This document shows, piece after piece, positions 1-9,202 of a stretch of 64,000 nucleotides of DNA; position 1 is the stretch's first letter; every line of letters starts with the position of its first letter. The notes beneath the pieces are model-generated. The model worked only from the letters and a program-made list of their open reading frames with translations, was not told the DNA's origin and did not search any database. The stretch spans positions 36,452 through 100,451 of the forward strand of contig CAZDIA010000007.1 in the NCBI GenBank assembly GCA_964505385.1, in the 5' to 3' direction. This DNA is from SLJN01 sp964505385 (GTDB lineage: Bacteria; Bacteroidota; Rhodothermia; Balneolales; Natronogracilivirgulaceae). A program made the position numbers and the translations under genes.

Positions 1-246
1 CTTACCTATATATATATTGAGGAAGAAAAATATGATAAGGCAGTAAGCGCGATTGAACCACTTTCCAGCCAATATCCTGAGAACGAAATCTTCCGGTTTT
101 TCCATGCTAAATCGCTTGAATTAAATGGGCAGGAAGATCAGGCAAAGCAGGTTTACGAAAAAATTGTAGAGCTGGAAAACCCGAATCTCGAGAATCTCAA
201 GGAAAAAAGTCAGGAGCGATTGGAAAATCTCGTAGCATCTCTTTAA
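1..246 (+). CDS. TPR protein, C-terminal fragment (5' truncated)
   Basis: Frame 1 is open from the first base to a TAA at 244-246 (81 codons), so the gene begins outside the window. The residues read like two helix-turn-helix tetratricopeptide units (YDKAVSAIEPLSSQYPE, then GQEDQAKQVYEKIVELENP), with the small, aromatic and Pro spacing typical of TPRs. The fragment is Glu-rich and has no visible catalytic motif. A strong hairpin follows 8 bases after the stop. The role is probably protein-protein interaction, but with only the tail visible no specific function can be given. Confidence 0.6.
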   Translation, partial: LTYIYIEEEKYDKAVSAIEPLSSQYPENEIFRFFHAKSLELNGQEDQAKQVYEKIVELENPNLENLKEKSQERLENLVASL

Positions 247-254
247 CTCGCAAA

Positions 255-290
255 CTGTTTAAAAGAATTAGAGATAATTCTTTTAAACAG
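255..290. terminator. Perfect 16-bp hairpin between convergent genes
   Basis: Positions 255-270 and 275-290 form a perfect 16-bp inverted repeat around a GAGA loop. The stem is flanked by A/T-rich runs inside the arms (TTTTAAAC). It lies between the TPR gene tail on the plus strand and dsbD on the minus strand, so it probably ends transcription from both sides. Confidence 0.7.
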
Positions 291-309
291 CTACAAGAAT
301 TCCAGAATG

Positions 310-2175
310 TTATTGAACATCAGCGTATTGACTATTTACCCGTTCAATCCGCTCTTTAAAATTTTCAGCGTTCAGGAAACCGACAACTCGTGCTTCATCA
401 ACTTCTTCGCCATCGGGTCCGAGAAAAACGATAGTCGGAACGCCGGCAATATCATATTCCCTGCGCAACTGCTCAGCTTCTTCGGATTCATAATTCGTCA
501 TATCCACCTTGAGGCGAACCATATCGTCAGTTGCGTCTATCACCCCGGTATCAGTAAAAGTAACCCGTTCAAGCTCCAGACAAGGTATGCACCAATCAGC
601 GTAGAAATCCATCATCACAACCTGACCGTTTTCCTGGGCCTGGCCGACCTTATCCTCTGAATATTCCTGCCACTGAATTCCTTCCTGTTGTAAATTCATA
701 ATAAACACAGCACCGGTAACAACTCCGGCCGTGCCAATGGCTCGTTTAACCCACGGAAAGTATTTTTTGTCTTTTCCGGTTTGCTCAATCAACCCGAGGT
801 AGATTCCGCCAAGGATGAGTACAACTGCAAGTACGTGCAGATTATATTGCGGAAAGAATGCAAGACCAAGATAGAACAGTGCTAATCCTATAAGTACAAC
901 TCCGAATACTTTTTTAACCCAGACCATCCATTCGCCTGATTTCGGTAGATTTTGCATCAAACCGGTGAATGTACCTAATATCAAATACGGCAGGCCAAGG
1001 CCGATTGAGAGTATAAAAAACGCTAAGAAACCAAACATAGGGTCACCTTGAGTACCCACAAAGGCGAGAAGCGCAATAATGGGTGGGCCGATGCAGGGAG
1101 CGGCAAAAACTCCTACTCCAAGACCGGAAAAGAATAATCCGAAATATCCGGTTGTCTGGCCGCCTCCTAGTTTGGAAGTAAGCCAGTAAGGCGGTTGCAG
1201 CTCATAAAAACCAAACATGCTAAGCGCGAGTAGAAAAAATAACACTCCGATTGCAGCCAGCACTGCAGGACTCTGTAGCCAAGCTCCAAAAAGCCCTCCT
1301 GTTAATGCGGCGATAACCCCGAGCACGCTGTACATCGCTGCAATTCCAAGAACATAGGTTAGCGCTTTACTAAAGATTTTTGCCGTATTCTTATCTGTTT
1401 GAGCTCCAAAGATAGAAACCGTAACTGATAGCATGGGATACACGCACGGGGTTAGATTAAGAGCGAGCCCGATCAGAAAAATGATGCCAAAAGCAATCAG
1501 AGGACCCTGTTCTTCAAAAACCGAGGCTATTTCGTTGGCATCATCTTCTCCTTCAATAGATCTTAATTCACCCAGATCGGCATCAGCGGTTGGATCATGA
1601 TCTTCAAATAAATCCTCATTAATACTTGCAACCTCTGTACCGGCTTCAACCACTTCAAAATCAAATCGTACCGAAATATCATCAGGTGCAAGGCAAGTTT
1701 CATCATCACAGGATTGTACCGTCAGGTTGCCTTCCAGCAAGTGGCGGCCAGTTTCAACATCGTCTGTTGCTTCGATACTCAGAAATATTGGAGCGTAGCC
1801 TTCATAAACAAGCAGGGCTTCCCCGCCTGCAAAAGCAAACTCATATTCTTTGGGTTCAGGATAATTGATTCCGGTAATTTCAAAATCTTCCGAATCCTCA
1901 ATTTCTAATTCTGTGCCGATGAGATACTCTAAAGTGGGTTCATTGGCATTGATGTGCCAGCCTTCTTTAATATCCATGACAACAGCTGCCTCAAATTCCG
2001 CCCCCTGTGGCACTTTTTCGACCGACAGCTCAGTTTCCGTATCCACTTTACCGGCACTTGACATACCATTGCCACCGGTCTCAAATCCCTGTGAAGCCAG
2101 CTGATCAGGACTGCTTAAGCTTATTATCATAAGCAGGCTGAGAATTCCAATAAAATATCCAGGTACCTTGATCAT
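310..2175 (-). CDS. dsbD: Thiol:disulfide interchange protein DsbD
   Basis: DsbD carries electrons from cytoplasmic thioredoxin across the inner membrane to periplasmic thiol proteins. All three modules are present in 621 residues. After a signal segment (about 1-28) comes the periplasmic N-domain with the pair Cys156/Cys161 (SCDDETC). An eight-helix-type membrane domain follows with Cys244 (LTPCVYPM) and Cys361 (AAPCIGPP). The C-terminal thioredoxin domain has WCIPC (Cys529/Cys532) and the cis-Pro loop GVPT. The redox relay is therefore complete. A thioredoxin-like lipoprotein lies 64 bp upstream on the same strand and is a plausible partner, perhaps in one transcript. Confidence 0.93.
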   Translation of the reverse strand: MIKVPGYFIGILSLLMIISLSSPDQLASQGFETGGNGMSSAGKVDTETELSVEKVPQGAEFEAAVVMDIKEGWHINANEPTLEYLIGTELEIEDSEDFEITGINYPEPKEYEFAFAGGEALLVYEGYAPIFLSIEATDDVETGRHLLEGNLTVQSCDDETCLAPDDISVRFDFEVVEAGTEVASINEDLFEDHDPTADADLGELRSIEGEDDANEIASVFEEQGPLIAFGIIFLIGLALNLTPCVYPMLSVTVSIFGAQTDKNTAKIFSKALTYVLGIAAMYSVLGVIAALTGGLFGAWLQSPAVLAAIGVLFFLLALSMFGFYELQPPYWLTSKLGGGQTTGYFGLFFSGLGVGVFAAPCIGPPIIALLAFVGTQGDPMFGFLAFFILSIGLGLPYLILGTFTGLMQNLPKSGEWMVWVKKVFGVVLIGLALFYLGLAFFPQYNLHVLAVVLILGGIYLGLIEQTGKDKKYFPWVKRAIGTAGVVTGAVFIMNLQQEGIQWQEYSEDKVGQAQENGQVVMMDFYADWCIPCLELERVTFTDTGVIDATDDMVRLKVDMTNYESEEAEQLRREYDIAGVPTIVFLGPDGEEVDEARVVGFLNAENFKERIERVNSQYADVQ

Positions 2176-2239
2176 GTACTTATTTTTATAATTTAAATTT
2201 GATTTAATTTTTGAGATTTCTGTAAATCCTTATACATCA

Positions 2240-2812
2240 TCAGTTTCCACTGTATTCATCAAATGAAACTTCTTCGTAAGCTTCGCTGCCTACATAAGTA
2301 AGGATATCGGTAAATTCATCGGCTTCAATAAACCCGGGTTGAACTGCGAACGGTTCACCTTCAGAGTCGATAATAATAGTTGTCGGATAAGAAGTAACTC
2401 CGAATTCGGCAGCAAACTGCTCCATACTCATTTCCTGCTCATTGAATCTGATGACTTCATCAGATTCCGCATTGATCCGGGTGACATGAAAATATTCATT
2501 CAGATTATCGAGAACTCTTTCATCAGTATATGTTTCCTGATACATCTGGCGACAGTATCCGCACCATTCGGTATACACATCAACAAGCACCCACTTATCA
2601 TTTTGCTCAGCCTTTCTTTGAGATTCCTGCAAAGTATTCCATAAAGCATCCCGTTGTTCATGGCTACCGTCACCATCATAAACAGTGGATGATCCATTAT
2701 TGCTTCCACTCTCAGCCGGGTTAGAATCCCCATTACTGCATCCGCTAATCAGCATAAACACAGCTAACAGAAAAAATGGTCTGTAAAATTTTAGTTTATT
2801 CAGGTTATTCAT
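2240..2812 (-). CDS. Thioredoxin-fold lipoprotein (periplasmic)
   Basis: This 190-residue protein begins with a lipoprotein signal whose lipobox is LISGC (Cys25). A Ser/Asn/Gly linker of about 30 residues follows, then a thioredoxin-like domain with TEWCGYC (Cys84/Cys87) and a cis-Pro loop TSYPT. The layout matches the thioredoxin_7/SoxW-like families that work as periplasmic reductases or isomerases. It precedes dsbD in the same direction, and DsbD is the usual electron source for such proteins, so it is probably a DsbD client. The exact substrate cannot be read from the sequence. Confidence 0.8.
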   Translation of the reverse strand: MNNLNKLKFYRPFFLLAVFMLISGCSNGDSNPAESGSNNGSSTVYDGDGSHEQRDALWNTLQESQRKAEQNDKWVLVDVYTEWCGYCRQMYQETYTDERVLDNLNEYFHVTRINAESDEVIRFNEQEMSMEQFAAEFGVTSYPTTIIIDSEGEPFAVQPGFIEADEFTDILTYVGSEAYEEVSFDEYSGN

Positions 2813-3098
2813 TGAAACAGATGATTATCGATTACAAAGTACTTAATCCTCATTGAATACAACGTCAAATTAACGTAAAAACCACCGATCTCATTTGACT
2901 TGTAAAGTAAACTCAATATTTAAATATATATTTTTTGTCATATCGAAGACGTGTGGCTCAAACCTCAAATTATTCGAACGATTTAAAAGCCTGAAAACAA
3001 TTGGAAGTTTACTTGCAGAATGCACGCAGATTGCACAAATTTCAGTTACTGTTAAATTGATAAATGCTAAATAAGGTTCTCAAACTAAATAACGACTT

Positions 3099-4361
3099 AT
3101 GACTAAAATTATAGTGACCCTGTTACTTATTTCCGGGTGGCTGCTTACCGGGTGCGCAGAAGAAACCGAGGATCCGGCTCATACCCAACAAGTAACAATA
3201 GGTGCTGAAACCCTTGTTTCAGAACATCTTGATTTGATTGAACATCAGCGGGTCGGGATAGTTACCAACCATTCCGCTGTAGTAGGTGATACCCACTTAA
3301 TTGATGTATTAGATGATCTCGATATTGAGATTACTGCTTTATTCGGCCCCGAACATGGAATTCGTGGTGAGGTCGGTGCAGGTGTACCTGTGGAAGACGG
3401 AATCGATCAGGCAACCGGTGCGCCCATTTACAGCCTGTATGGCGACACCAGGGAACCCACTCCAGAAATGCTCGAAGATGTTGATGTCCTGATTTTTGAC
3501 ATTCAGGATATCGGAGCCCGGTTTTATACCTACATTTCTACTATGGGGTATACCATGCAGGGTGCGGCTGAAAAAAATATTAGCTATATCGTGCTGGATC
3601 GGCCCAATCCACTGGGAGGTGAGAAAACCGAAGGTTTTATGCTTGAAGAAGAACATAAATCATTTGTCGGCCTCTACCCTATTCCGGTAACTCATGGCAT
3701 GACGGTATCCGAGCTTGCTGTCATGATTAAGGAAGAGCAAATGCTGGACGGTCTGGAAAATCTTGAGCTTCACACAATGGAACTTGAAAACTGGGCCAGG
3801 GATATGCTATGGCCTGATACGCAACTTGATTGGGTCGAGCCAAGTCCGAATATTCCGGATTTCGAAACCGCCCTGATTTACCCCGGAGCTTGCTATTTTG
3901 AAGGCACCAATATCAGTGAAGGGCGCGGCACCTACCAGCCATTCTTGAAAATCGGTGCCCCCTGGGCTGACAATGAAGAAATTGCCGACGAACTAAATTC
4001 CAGAGAAATCCCTGGAATTGAATTTGAGCCGGTGACTTTTACTCCCGAAAGTATCGAGGGGATGGCCGAAACGCCTAAACTTGAAGGCGAAGAGCTCCAG
4101 GGGATTCGATACAATGTGTATGACATTGAAACAGTCGAGCCTATGGCTTCCGGTATTCATGTACTGGAGGTTTTTTACCAGTATGCGCCCGAAGATGAGA
4201 AAGATGATTTTTTCTCTGAAGAACGCATGTACCGGTTAGGTGGCACTGATCGGTTATATAACAAACTTGTAGAAGACTGGTCAGCCGAAGAAATTGTCGA
4301 AAGCTGGACTGACGAAAACACCGAATTTCAAAATTTACGCGAAGCTTATCTGAAGTATTAG
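3099..4361 (+). CDS. DUF1343/NamZ-type exo-beta-N-acetylmuramidase lipoprotein
   Basis: The 420-residue protein starts with a lipoprotein signal (lipobox LTGC, Cys19). The rest matches the DUF1343 family, with GIVTNHSAV near the start, LFGPEHGIRGE, SLYGDTREPTPEML and FDIQDIGARFYTYISTM. Members of this family (YbbC/NamZ) release terminal N-acetylmuramic acid from peptidoglycan fragments, so a role in cell-wall recycling or scavenging is likely. It is a single gene with a divergent neighbour upstream and a convergent methyltransferase 27 bp downstream. Family assignment is firm; the exact substrate is inferred. Confidence 0.85.
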   Translation: MTKIIVTLLLISGWLLTGCAEETEDPAHTQQVTIGAETLVSEHLDLIEHQRVGIVTNHSAVVGDTHLIDVLDDLDIEITALFGPEHGIRGEVGAGVPVEDGIDQATGAPIYSLYGDTREPTPEMLEDVDVLIFDIQDIGARFYTYISTMGYTMQGAAEKNISYIVLDRPNPLGGEKTEGFMLEEEHKSFVGLYPIPVTHGMTVSELAVMIKEEQMLDGLENLELHTMELENWARDMLWPDTQLDWVEPSPNIPDFETALIYPGACYFEGTNISEGRGTYQPFLKIGAPWADNEEIADELNSREIPGIEFEPVTFTPESIEGMAETPKLEGEELQGIRYNVYDIETVEPMASGIHVLEVFYQYAPEDEKDDFFSEERMYRLGGTDRLYNKLVEDWSAEEIVESWTDENTEFQNLREAYLKY

Positions 4362-4388
4362 GGCTAATTTAATGTATCACAACGTCTA

Positions 4389-5033
4389 CTAGTTACGCTC
4401 ATAAACCTCCACATTCCAAAGCATGGTTTTATCCTGATATATCAGTTTGAAACCATGCTTTTTTATTTTCTTTCGGATTGCCTCATTTGAGTGAATGTAA
4501 ACCCGGAAATCAATTCTACGAAGCCGAAAATATAAGTTAGCGGGGATCAACCCGAGCTTGATAAATAGATTATCTTTGGGATACACTACTGCGTACAATT
4601 TCTTTGTCTTTTCGACTGAGGCCTCTACCAGCCGCTCCATATAGGGATAGCAACAAATCACCCGGTCTAAAGTAACAATATCCATTTCTGGTATTTCATT
4701 AGCTATTTCTACAAAATCACCATATTGATAGGATGTATGTTCACGATACCCTTGCTTTTCCGCCTCTTCGGCTGATACATCCAGATAGGATTGAGAGGCA
4801 TCAACCTGCAATGCTTGTGAAATACCTTCACTCAGTAATTCATGCTGTATCATCCCTACCCCGCCGCCAATATCCAGTAATGTTTTTCCTGAAAGATTGT
4901 AGTCTTTTACAGCTTTAAGTAATAATCTTGTAGATTTAAGCGGGCCTTTGCGTTGATAATATCGAAGCTCTTTACGAGCATTTTTCAGATCAAAAAATTC
5001 ACCCGCATCGCGGCAGTGTGTACAGCAACTCAT
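4389..5033 (-). CDS. Class I SAM-dependent methyltransferase
   Basis: The 214-residue protein has a Rossmann-type AdoMet motif I, LLDIGGGVG (about residues 52-60), and a downstream acidic strand end (MDIVTLDRVI). The N-terminus carries a Cys-rich start, MSCCTHC, and an RKELRYYQRKGP segment, an arrangement shared with methyltransferases related to the Mg-protoporphyrin methyltransferase BchM. No other bacteriochlorophyll gene is nearby, so that function is not claimed. The substrate is unknown. The gene is monocistronic and convergent with the NamZ-like gene. Confidence 0.7.
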   Translation of the reverse strand: MSCCTHCRDAGEFFDLKNARKELRYYQRKGPLKSTRLLLKAVKDYNLSGKTLLDIGGGVGMIQHELLSEGISQALQVDASQSYLDVSAEEAEKQGYREHTSYQYGDFVEIANEIPEMDIVTLDRVICCYPYMERLVEASVEKTKKLYAVVYPKDNLFIKLGLIPANLYFRLRRIDFRVYIHSNEAIRKKIKKHGFKLIYQDKTMLWNVEVYERN

Positions 5034-5284
5034 TTAGTGTGTTCCGGCCTTTAGGTTTTCAAAAAAAATATCAGGATGTAATGAATGTATGTTTCATATA
5101 AAAACTTTTCATCAATTATGTGTATTACACAGTTTTTCACTGATGCGTTCAGACAATTTCACCGGCTGCCCTATCGTAGCTAAATTGAAATTTCCCCGAT
5201 ATTCACCGTGTCATAAACAGGTGATTTTTGTATTATTGAACGAGTAAATTCAAAGCTCTTTAACCCGACCTTTTTCCGGTTTTT

Positions 5285-6625
5285 ATGAAAAAAGTAGCAT
5301 TCCATACCCTGGGCTGTAAGCTCAATTTTGCTGAAACTTCAACCATCAAACGGCAGTTCTTCGATAATAGTTACGAAGTCGTTGGTTTTAATGATCCCGC
5401 GGATGTGTATGTCATTAATACCTGCTCGGTAACTCAGGATGCAAATCGTGACTGCCGAAAAGCTGTACGTAAATCACTCCGGATTAACCCGGATGCTTTT
5501 GTCGCTGTCATAGGATGCTACGCTCAGCTGGAGCCCCAAACCATTGCCGATATTGATGGTGTTGATCTTGTTCTTGGTGCCGATAATAAATTTGATTTGT
5601 TCGAACTGGTCGATCAAATAGAGCCCAAAGATGACACCGTTATTCATCATTCTGATGTAAATGAAGTGGTGGACTTCCACCATTCATTTTCCAGTAACGA
5701 CCGGACCCGCGCTTTCCTGAAGGTTCAGGATGGATGTGATTACAAATGTGCTTTTTGCACCATACCGCTTGCCCGTGGCAAAAGCCGTAGCCCGCAGATA
5801 CCTGAAATTGTTGCACAGGCAAAAAAGGTTGTCTCAGAAGGATATAAAGAAATTGTGCTCACCGGTGTAAATGTCGGGGACTTCGGAAAACAACACGGAG
5901 AATCTTTTCTGGAATTACTTCAAAATCTTGATCGACTCGACGGATTGCATCGTATCCGGATTTCATCAATCGAACCGAATCTGCTTTCTGATGAGATCAT
6001 TGATTTTGTAGCTGTTTCCCGCTGTGTGCAGCCGCATTTTCACATGCCGCTTCAAAGCGGTTCGGATACCATGCTGAAGTTAATGCGGCGTCGGTATCGC
6101 TCGGGATTGTATCGCCAACGTGTCGAACATATCAAGGAAGTGATGCCCCATGCATGCATCGGCGTAGATGTGATTACGGGTCACCCGGGTGAAACCGAAG
6201 AGCTGTTCCGTGAATCATTTGATTTCATCAACTCATTGCCTGTTACGTATTTACATGCGTTTACCTACTCTGAACGCCCGAACACAAAAGCGGCGGAGTT
6301 GGACAATGTTGTTCCGGTTCCCGAACGAAAAAGCCGCACGAACAGGCTTCGTAGACTCTCTGATAAAAAAAGATATGACTTTGATCATACCTTCACCGGT
6401 GATACCCGCTCTGTTTTATTTGAAGACTTTGAAAAAGATGGGTTGATTTTCGGATGGACGGATAATTACATCAGAGTTGCTCTTCCCTACTCTGCTGAGC
6501 TGGCAAATGAGATCGTACCTTGCCGGCTCGCCGAGCAAACATCTTCCGGCTTTTTTCACGGAGAGGCCGATGCTGAAGCATGCCTTTCAACACTGACTGA
6601 AAACTCATTAGAATATGCCGGATAA
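5285..6625 (+). CDS. mtaB: tRNA t6A37 methylthiotransferase MtaB
   Basis: MtaB adds a methylthio group to N6-threonylcarbamoyladenosine-37 in tRNAs reading ANN codons. The N-terminal UPF0004 domain opens with HTLGCKLNFAET and holds the cluster cysteines Cys11, Cys47 and Cys78. The radical-SAM motif is CDYKCAFC (Cys151, Cys155, Cys158), followed by the MtaB-typical PLARGKSRS. The C-terminal part fits a TRAM domain. Length (446) is normal. The uracil-DNA glycosylase gene overlaps its end by 11 bp, which implies co-translation, and dnaB follows. Confidence 0.93.
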   Translation: MKKVAFHTLGCKLNFAETSTIKRQFFDNSYEVVGFNDPADVYVINTCSVTQDANRDCRKAVRKSLRINPDAFVAVIGCYAQLEPQTIADIDGVDLVLGADNKFDLFELVDQIEPKDDTVIHHSDVNEVVDFHHSFSSNDRTRAFLKVQDGCDYKCAFCTIPLARGKSRSPQIPEIVAQAKKVVSEGYKEIVLTGVNVGDFGKQHGESFLELLQNLDRLDGLHRIRISSIEPNLLSDEIIDFVAVSRCVQPHFHMPLQSGSDTMLKLMRRRYRSGLYRQRVEHIKEVMPHACIGVDVITGHPGETEELFRESFDFINSLPVTYLHAFTYSERPNTKAAELDNVVPVPERKSRTNRLRRLSDKKRYDFDHTFTGDTRSVLFEDFEKDGLIFGWTDNYIRVALPYSAELANEIVPCRLAEQTSSGFFHGEADAEACLSTLTENSLEYAG

Positions 6626-7406
6626 AACGGATCTGATCGACAGGGTAATTACATTTCTGAAACAGGAACAGGAGATCTTCGGCCGTTTTGATCCGGATCA
6701 ACTTCAAATAAATACCAACCTAATTGATGCCGCATCATCAAATCAGAAAGAATTTCCGGATGCCGTTGTATCTCATTCCGTTAACTCAAATTCAGCAGCC
6801 GGGAGTCAGACTGATCATTCAGACGTCGAATCTGCTTTGAATGCGTGTGAAACCCTCGAAGAGCTGCGGCAGCTATGCGCGGACTCCGAGGTGTTACGTA
6901 CCGATCTTGAGAATACAAATCTGGTTTTCGGTGTCGGTAATCCGGATGCTGACCTAATGCTGATCGGTGAAGCTCCGGGTATGAATGAGGATAAACAGGG
7001 GGAACCTTTCGTCGGCAAGGCCGGACAGCTATTAAATAAAATTCTCAAAGCGATCCATTTTGAGCGGGAAGATGTCTATATTGCCAATATTCTGAAACAC
7101 CGGCCACCGCAGAATCGTGATCCGAAGCCGGAAGAACGACTGCGCAGTTTACCTTTTTTGTATCGCCAGATTGAAATCATTGATCCTAAATTAATACTTT
7201 GCCTTGGGCGGGTATCCGCTCATACCTTGTTGGATACAACGCTGCCGATGAAATCGCTGAGGGGTAAGTTTCACCGGTTTATGGGCAACCGGGAATTATT
7301 GGTAACTTTTCACCCGGCGGCATTGCTACGTAATCCGGGTTGGAAGCGGGATACTTGGGAGGATGTCCAAAAACTACGGTCCCGTTATGATGAACTTACT
7401 TCCTGA
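6615..7406 (+). CDS. Uracil-DNA glycosylase, family 4/5-like, lacking Fe-S cysteines
   Basis: The enzyme removes uracil from DNA to start base-excision repair. The 263-residue protein has a variable N-terminal extension of about 75 residues and then the SPO1/family-4 UDG core: GEAPGMNEDKQGEPFVG (from residue 118), NILKHRPPQNRDP, and the HPAALLRNP motif (from residue 233). Family-4 enzymes normally hold a 4Fe-4S cluster on four cysteines. Here only the first position is Cys (Cys88); the others read Ser91, His162 (KHRPP where KCRPP is usual) and about Ser178. It overlaps mtaB by 11 bp and dnaB follows 47 bp later. Confidence 0.85.
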   Translation: MPDKTDLIDRVITFLKQEQEIFGRFDPDQLQINTNLIDAASSNQKEFPDAVVSHSVNSNSAAGSQTDHSDVESALNACETLEELRQLCADSEVLRTDLENTNLVFGVGNPDADLMLIGEAPGMNEDKQGEPFVGKAGQLLNKILKAIHFEREDVYIANILKHRPPQNRDPKPEERLRSLPFLYRQIEIIDPKLILCLGRVSAHTLLDTTLPMKSLRGKFHRFMGNRELLVTFHPAALLRNPGWKRDTWEDVQKLRSRYDELTS

Positions 7407-7453
7407 TTAATAACCTGATCTGCTACAGATTTTAAGCAATTGTAAATCACCTC

Positions 7454-9007
7454 ATGGAGTCAACAAACAATTACAAAAATACCGGTAGAAACTCTGAATC
7501 AGAAAGCTTGCTGCCTCCTCAAGCGCAGGAAGTTGAAGAGTCAGTTCTCGGAGGAATGCTGATTGAGCAGGAGGCTGCTCATGTTTGTCTGCAACTGCTC
7601 CAGGTTGATGATTTTTACAATCCTGCCAACCGAATGATTTTTCAGACGTTGCAAGAGCTTTATGAAAAAGACAAACCGTTTGATCTGGTCACGGTGGAAA
7701 ATCAGCTTCGGGATAAAGAGTGGCTCGAAAGAATAGGCGGTGCAGGATATCTCGCACAGCTGACCCGAAATGTGAGTTCTGCCGCAAATATCGAGTACCA
7801 CGCGCATATCTTAATTGAAAAAGGCATCAAGCGAAAGCTGATCACCACCTGTAATGAGATGATGCGCAATGCTTACGACGCGACAACCGATCCCTATGAA
7901 CTTCTTGATAATGCGGAACAACGCATTTTTGAATTAGCCAACACCCGTGCCAATCTCGACACGAAGCCGCTAAAAACCGTGATGAAGGATACCCTGGAGT
8001 ATCTCGAAAATATCCGGGGCAAAGATTCAGGAATCACCGGTGTGCCTTCCGGGCTTGACCTGGACAAACAGACCGCCGGTTGGCAACCCGGAGATTTGAT
8101 TGTTGTAGCAGCAAGACCCTCAATGGGTAAAACAGCCTTTACCCTTAGCATGGCAAGTAACACCGCTTTATATCCGGATGAAGAAAAACGGACCGGTGTG
8201 GCTATATTCAGTCTTGAAATGTCTGATCAATCTTTGGTGCAGCGTTTTCTGACGATGGAGGCAAGGGTCAGTGCTCAGAAGACCCGAACCGGCAGCCTTG
8301 ATGATGACGAATTCAAACATCTGATCCATGCCGCAGGGCGGTTGCATGAAGCCGAAATATTTGTTGACGACACCCCCGGACTTAGCATTATGGAATTGCG
8401 ATCCAAATGCCGCCGCCTGAAAAACGAACATAATATCGGGCTGGTGATGGTTGATTATCTACAGCTGATGACGGCCCCGCGTGATGATCGTTCTCACAGC
8501 CGGGAGCAGGAAATCGCCAATATTTCTCGCGGCCTCAAAGCGCTGGCTAAGGAGCTGAATGTACCGGTTATCGCTCTCTCACAGCTAAGCCGGGCTGTGG
8601 AGACCAGAGGCGGAGATAAGCGTCCCCAATTAAGTGACCTCCGCGAATCCGGATCGATTGAACAGGATGCGGATGTCGTCTGCTTCCTTTACCGCCCTGA
8701 GTACTACGGAATCACGACAGATGAAATGGGCAACTCCACTGAAAATATAGCTGAAGTGATTATCGGAAAGCAGAGAAATGGTCCTACTGGTACGATTAAA
8801 TTGAATTTCATTGAGAAATATGCACGTTTCGACAATCTTACCAGTGCGACAATTGAAGGTGAACTTGCTGAAGCCGATCTGAGTCAACTCCCGCCCGGAG
8901 ACCCCTCTCTCAAGGATGATGATTCATCTGAAAAAAGAGATGAAACCGGCCGCAGACGTGGTAATACCGGGTATGTTGCCCCACCTGACGAAGATTCACC
9001 TTTTTGA
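7454..9007 (+). CDS. dnaB: Replicative DNA helicase DnaB
   Basis: DnaB is the hexameric 5'-3' helicase that unwinds DNA at the replication fork. In 517 residues there is an N-terminal domain with the usual QAQEVEESVLGGML start and a RecA-like C-domain. Walker A is AARPSMGKTA (about 218-227), Walker B is MVDYLQLM, and the DnaB signature ALSQLSRAVETRGG and SDLRESGSIEQDADVV are intact. No intein is present. The tail of about 40 residues is charged and low in complexity. It closes an mtaB-udg-dnaB group. Confidence 0.96.
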   Translation: MESTNNYKNTGRNSESESLLPPQAQEVEESVLGGMLIEQEAAHVCLQLLQVDDFYNPANRMIFQTLQELYEKDKPFDLVTVENQLRDKEWLERIGGAGYLAQLTRNVSSAANIEYHAHILIEKGIKRKLITTCNEMMRNAYDATTDPYELLDNAEQRIFELANTRANLDTKPLKTVMKDTLEYLENIRGKDSGITGVPSGLDLDKQTAGWQPGDLIVVAARPSMGKTAFTLSMASNTALYPDEEKRTGVAIFSLEMSDQSLVQRFLTMEARVSAQKTRTGSLDDDEFKHLIHAAGRLHEAEIFVDDTPGLSIMELRSKCRRLKNEHNIGLVMVDYLQLMTAPRDDRSHSREQEIANISRGLKALAKELNVPVIALSQLSRAVETRGGDKRPQLSDLRESGSIEQDADVVCFLYRPEYYGITTDEMGNSTENIAEVIIGKQRNGPTGTIKLNFIEKYARFDNLTSATIEGELAEADLSQLPPGDPSLKDDDSSEKRDETGRRRGNTGYVAPPDEDSPF

Positions 9008-9053
9008 ACCGATCCCGGCAACAGAGTTGAATCCAGGCAATTCCGGAATCATA

Positions 9054-9079
9054 GTTATGATAAAGCCTTTGATCATAAC
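9054..9079. repeat. Inverted repeat downstream of dnaB
   Basis: GTTATGAT (9054-9061) and ATCATAAC (9072-9079) are a perfect 8-bp inverted repeat around a 10-nt loop, 46 bp after the dnaB stop. There is no T-run, so it is not a standard intrinsic terminator. It could be an RNA 3'-end stem or a protein site. The rest of 9,080-9,202 shows nothing recognisable. Confidence 0.4.
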
Positions 9080-9202
9080 ATGGCCTGATCAACCCTGTCA
9101 CCATCCACCACAAAGGATCGGAATATTAAACTGATTTATTTCAATTAAGCAGTATTAGTACTCTTATATCTAATATTATTGAGATTTGAGGATTTTTCCT
9201 AA

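Noticed and set aside
307..660. 117-codon open frame opposite dsbD
   Set aside because: It is antisense to the well-supported DsbD thioredoxin domain. Many similar antisense frames across the window were dropped for the same reason.
2928..2941. A further ATGAT-N4-RTCAT-like site upstream of the NamZ-like gene
   Set aside because: It keeps only the right half (TTTTTTGTCAT), has two mismatches in the left half and has no 22-bp partner.
4389..5033. BchM (bacteriochlorophyll methyltransferase)
   Set aside because: Only general similarity at the N-terminus and AdoMet motif, with no other pigment genes nearby.
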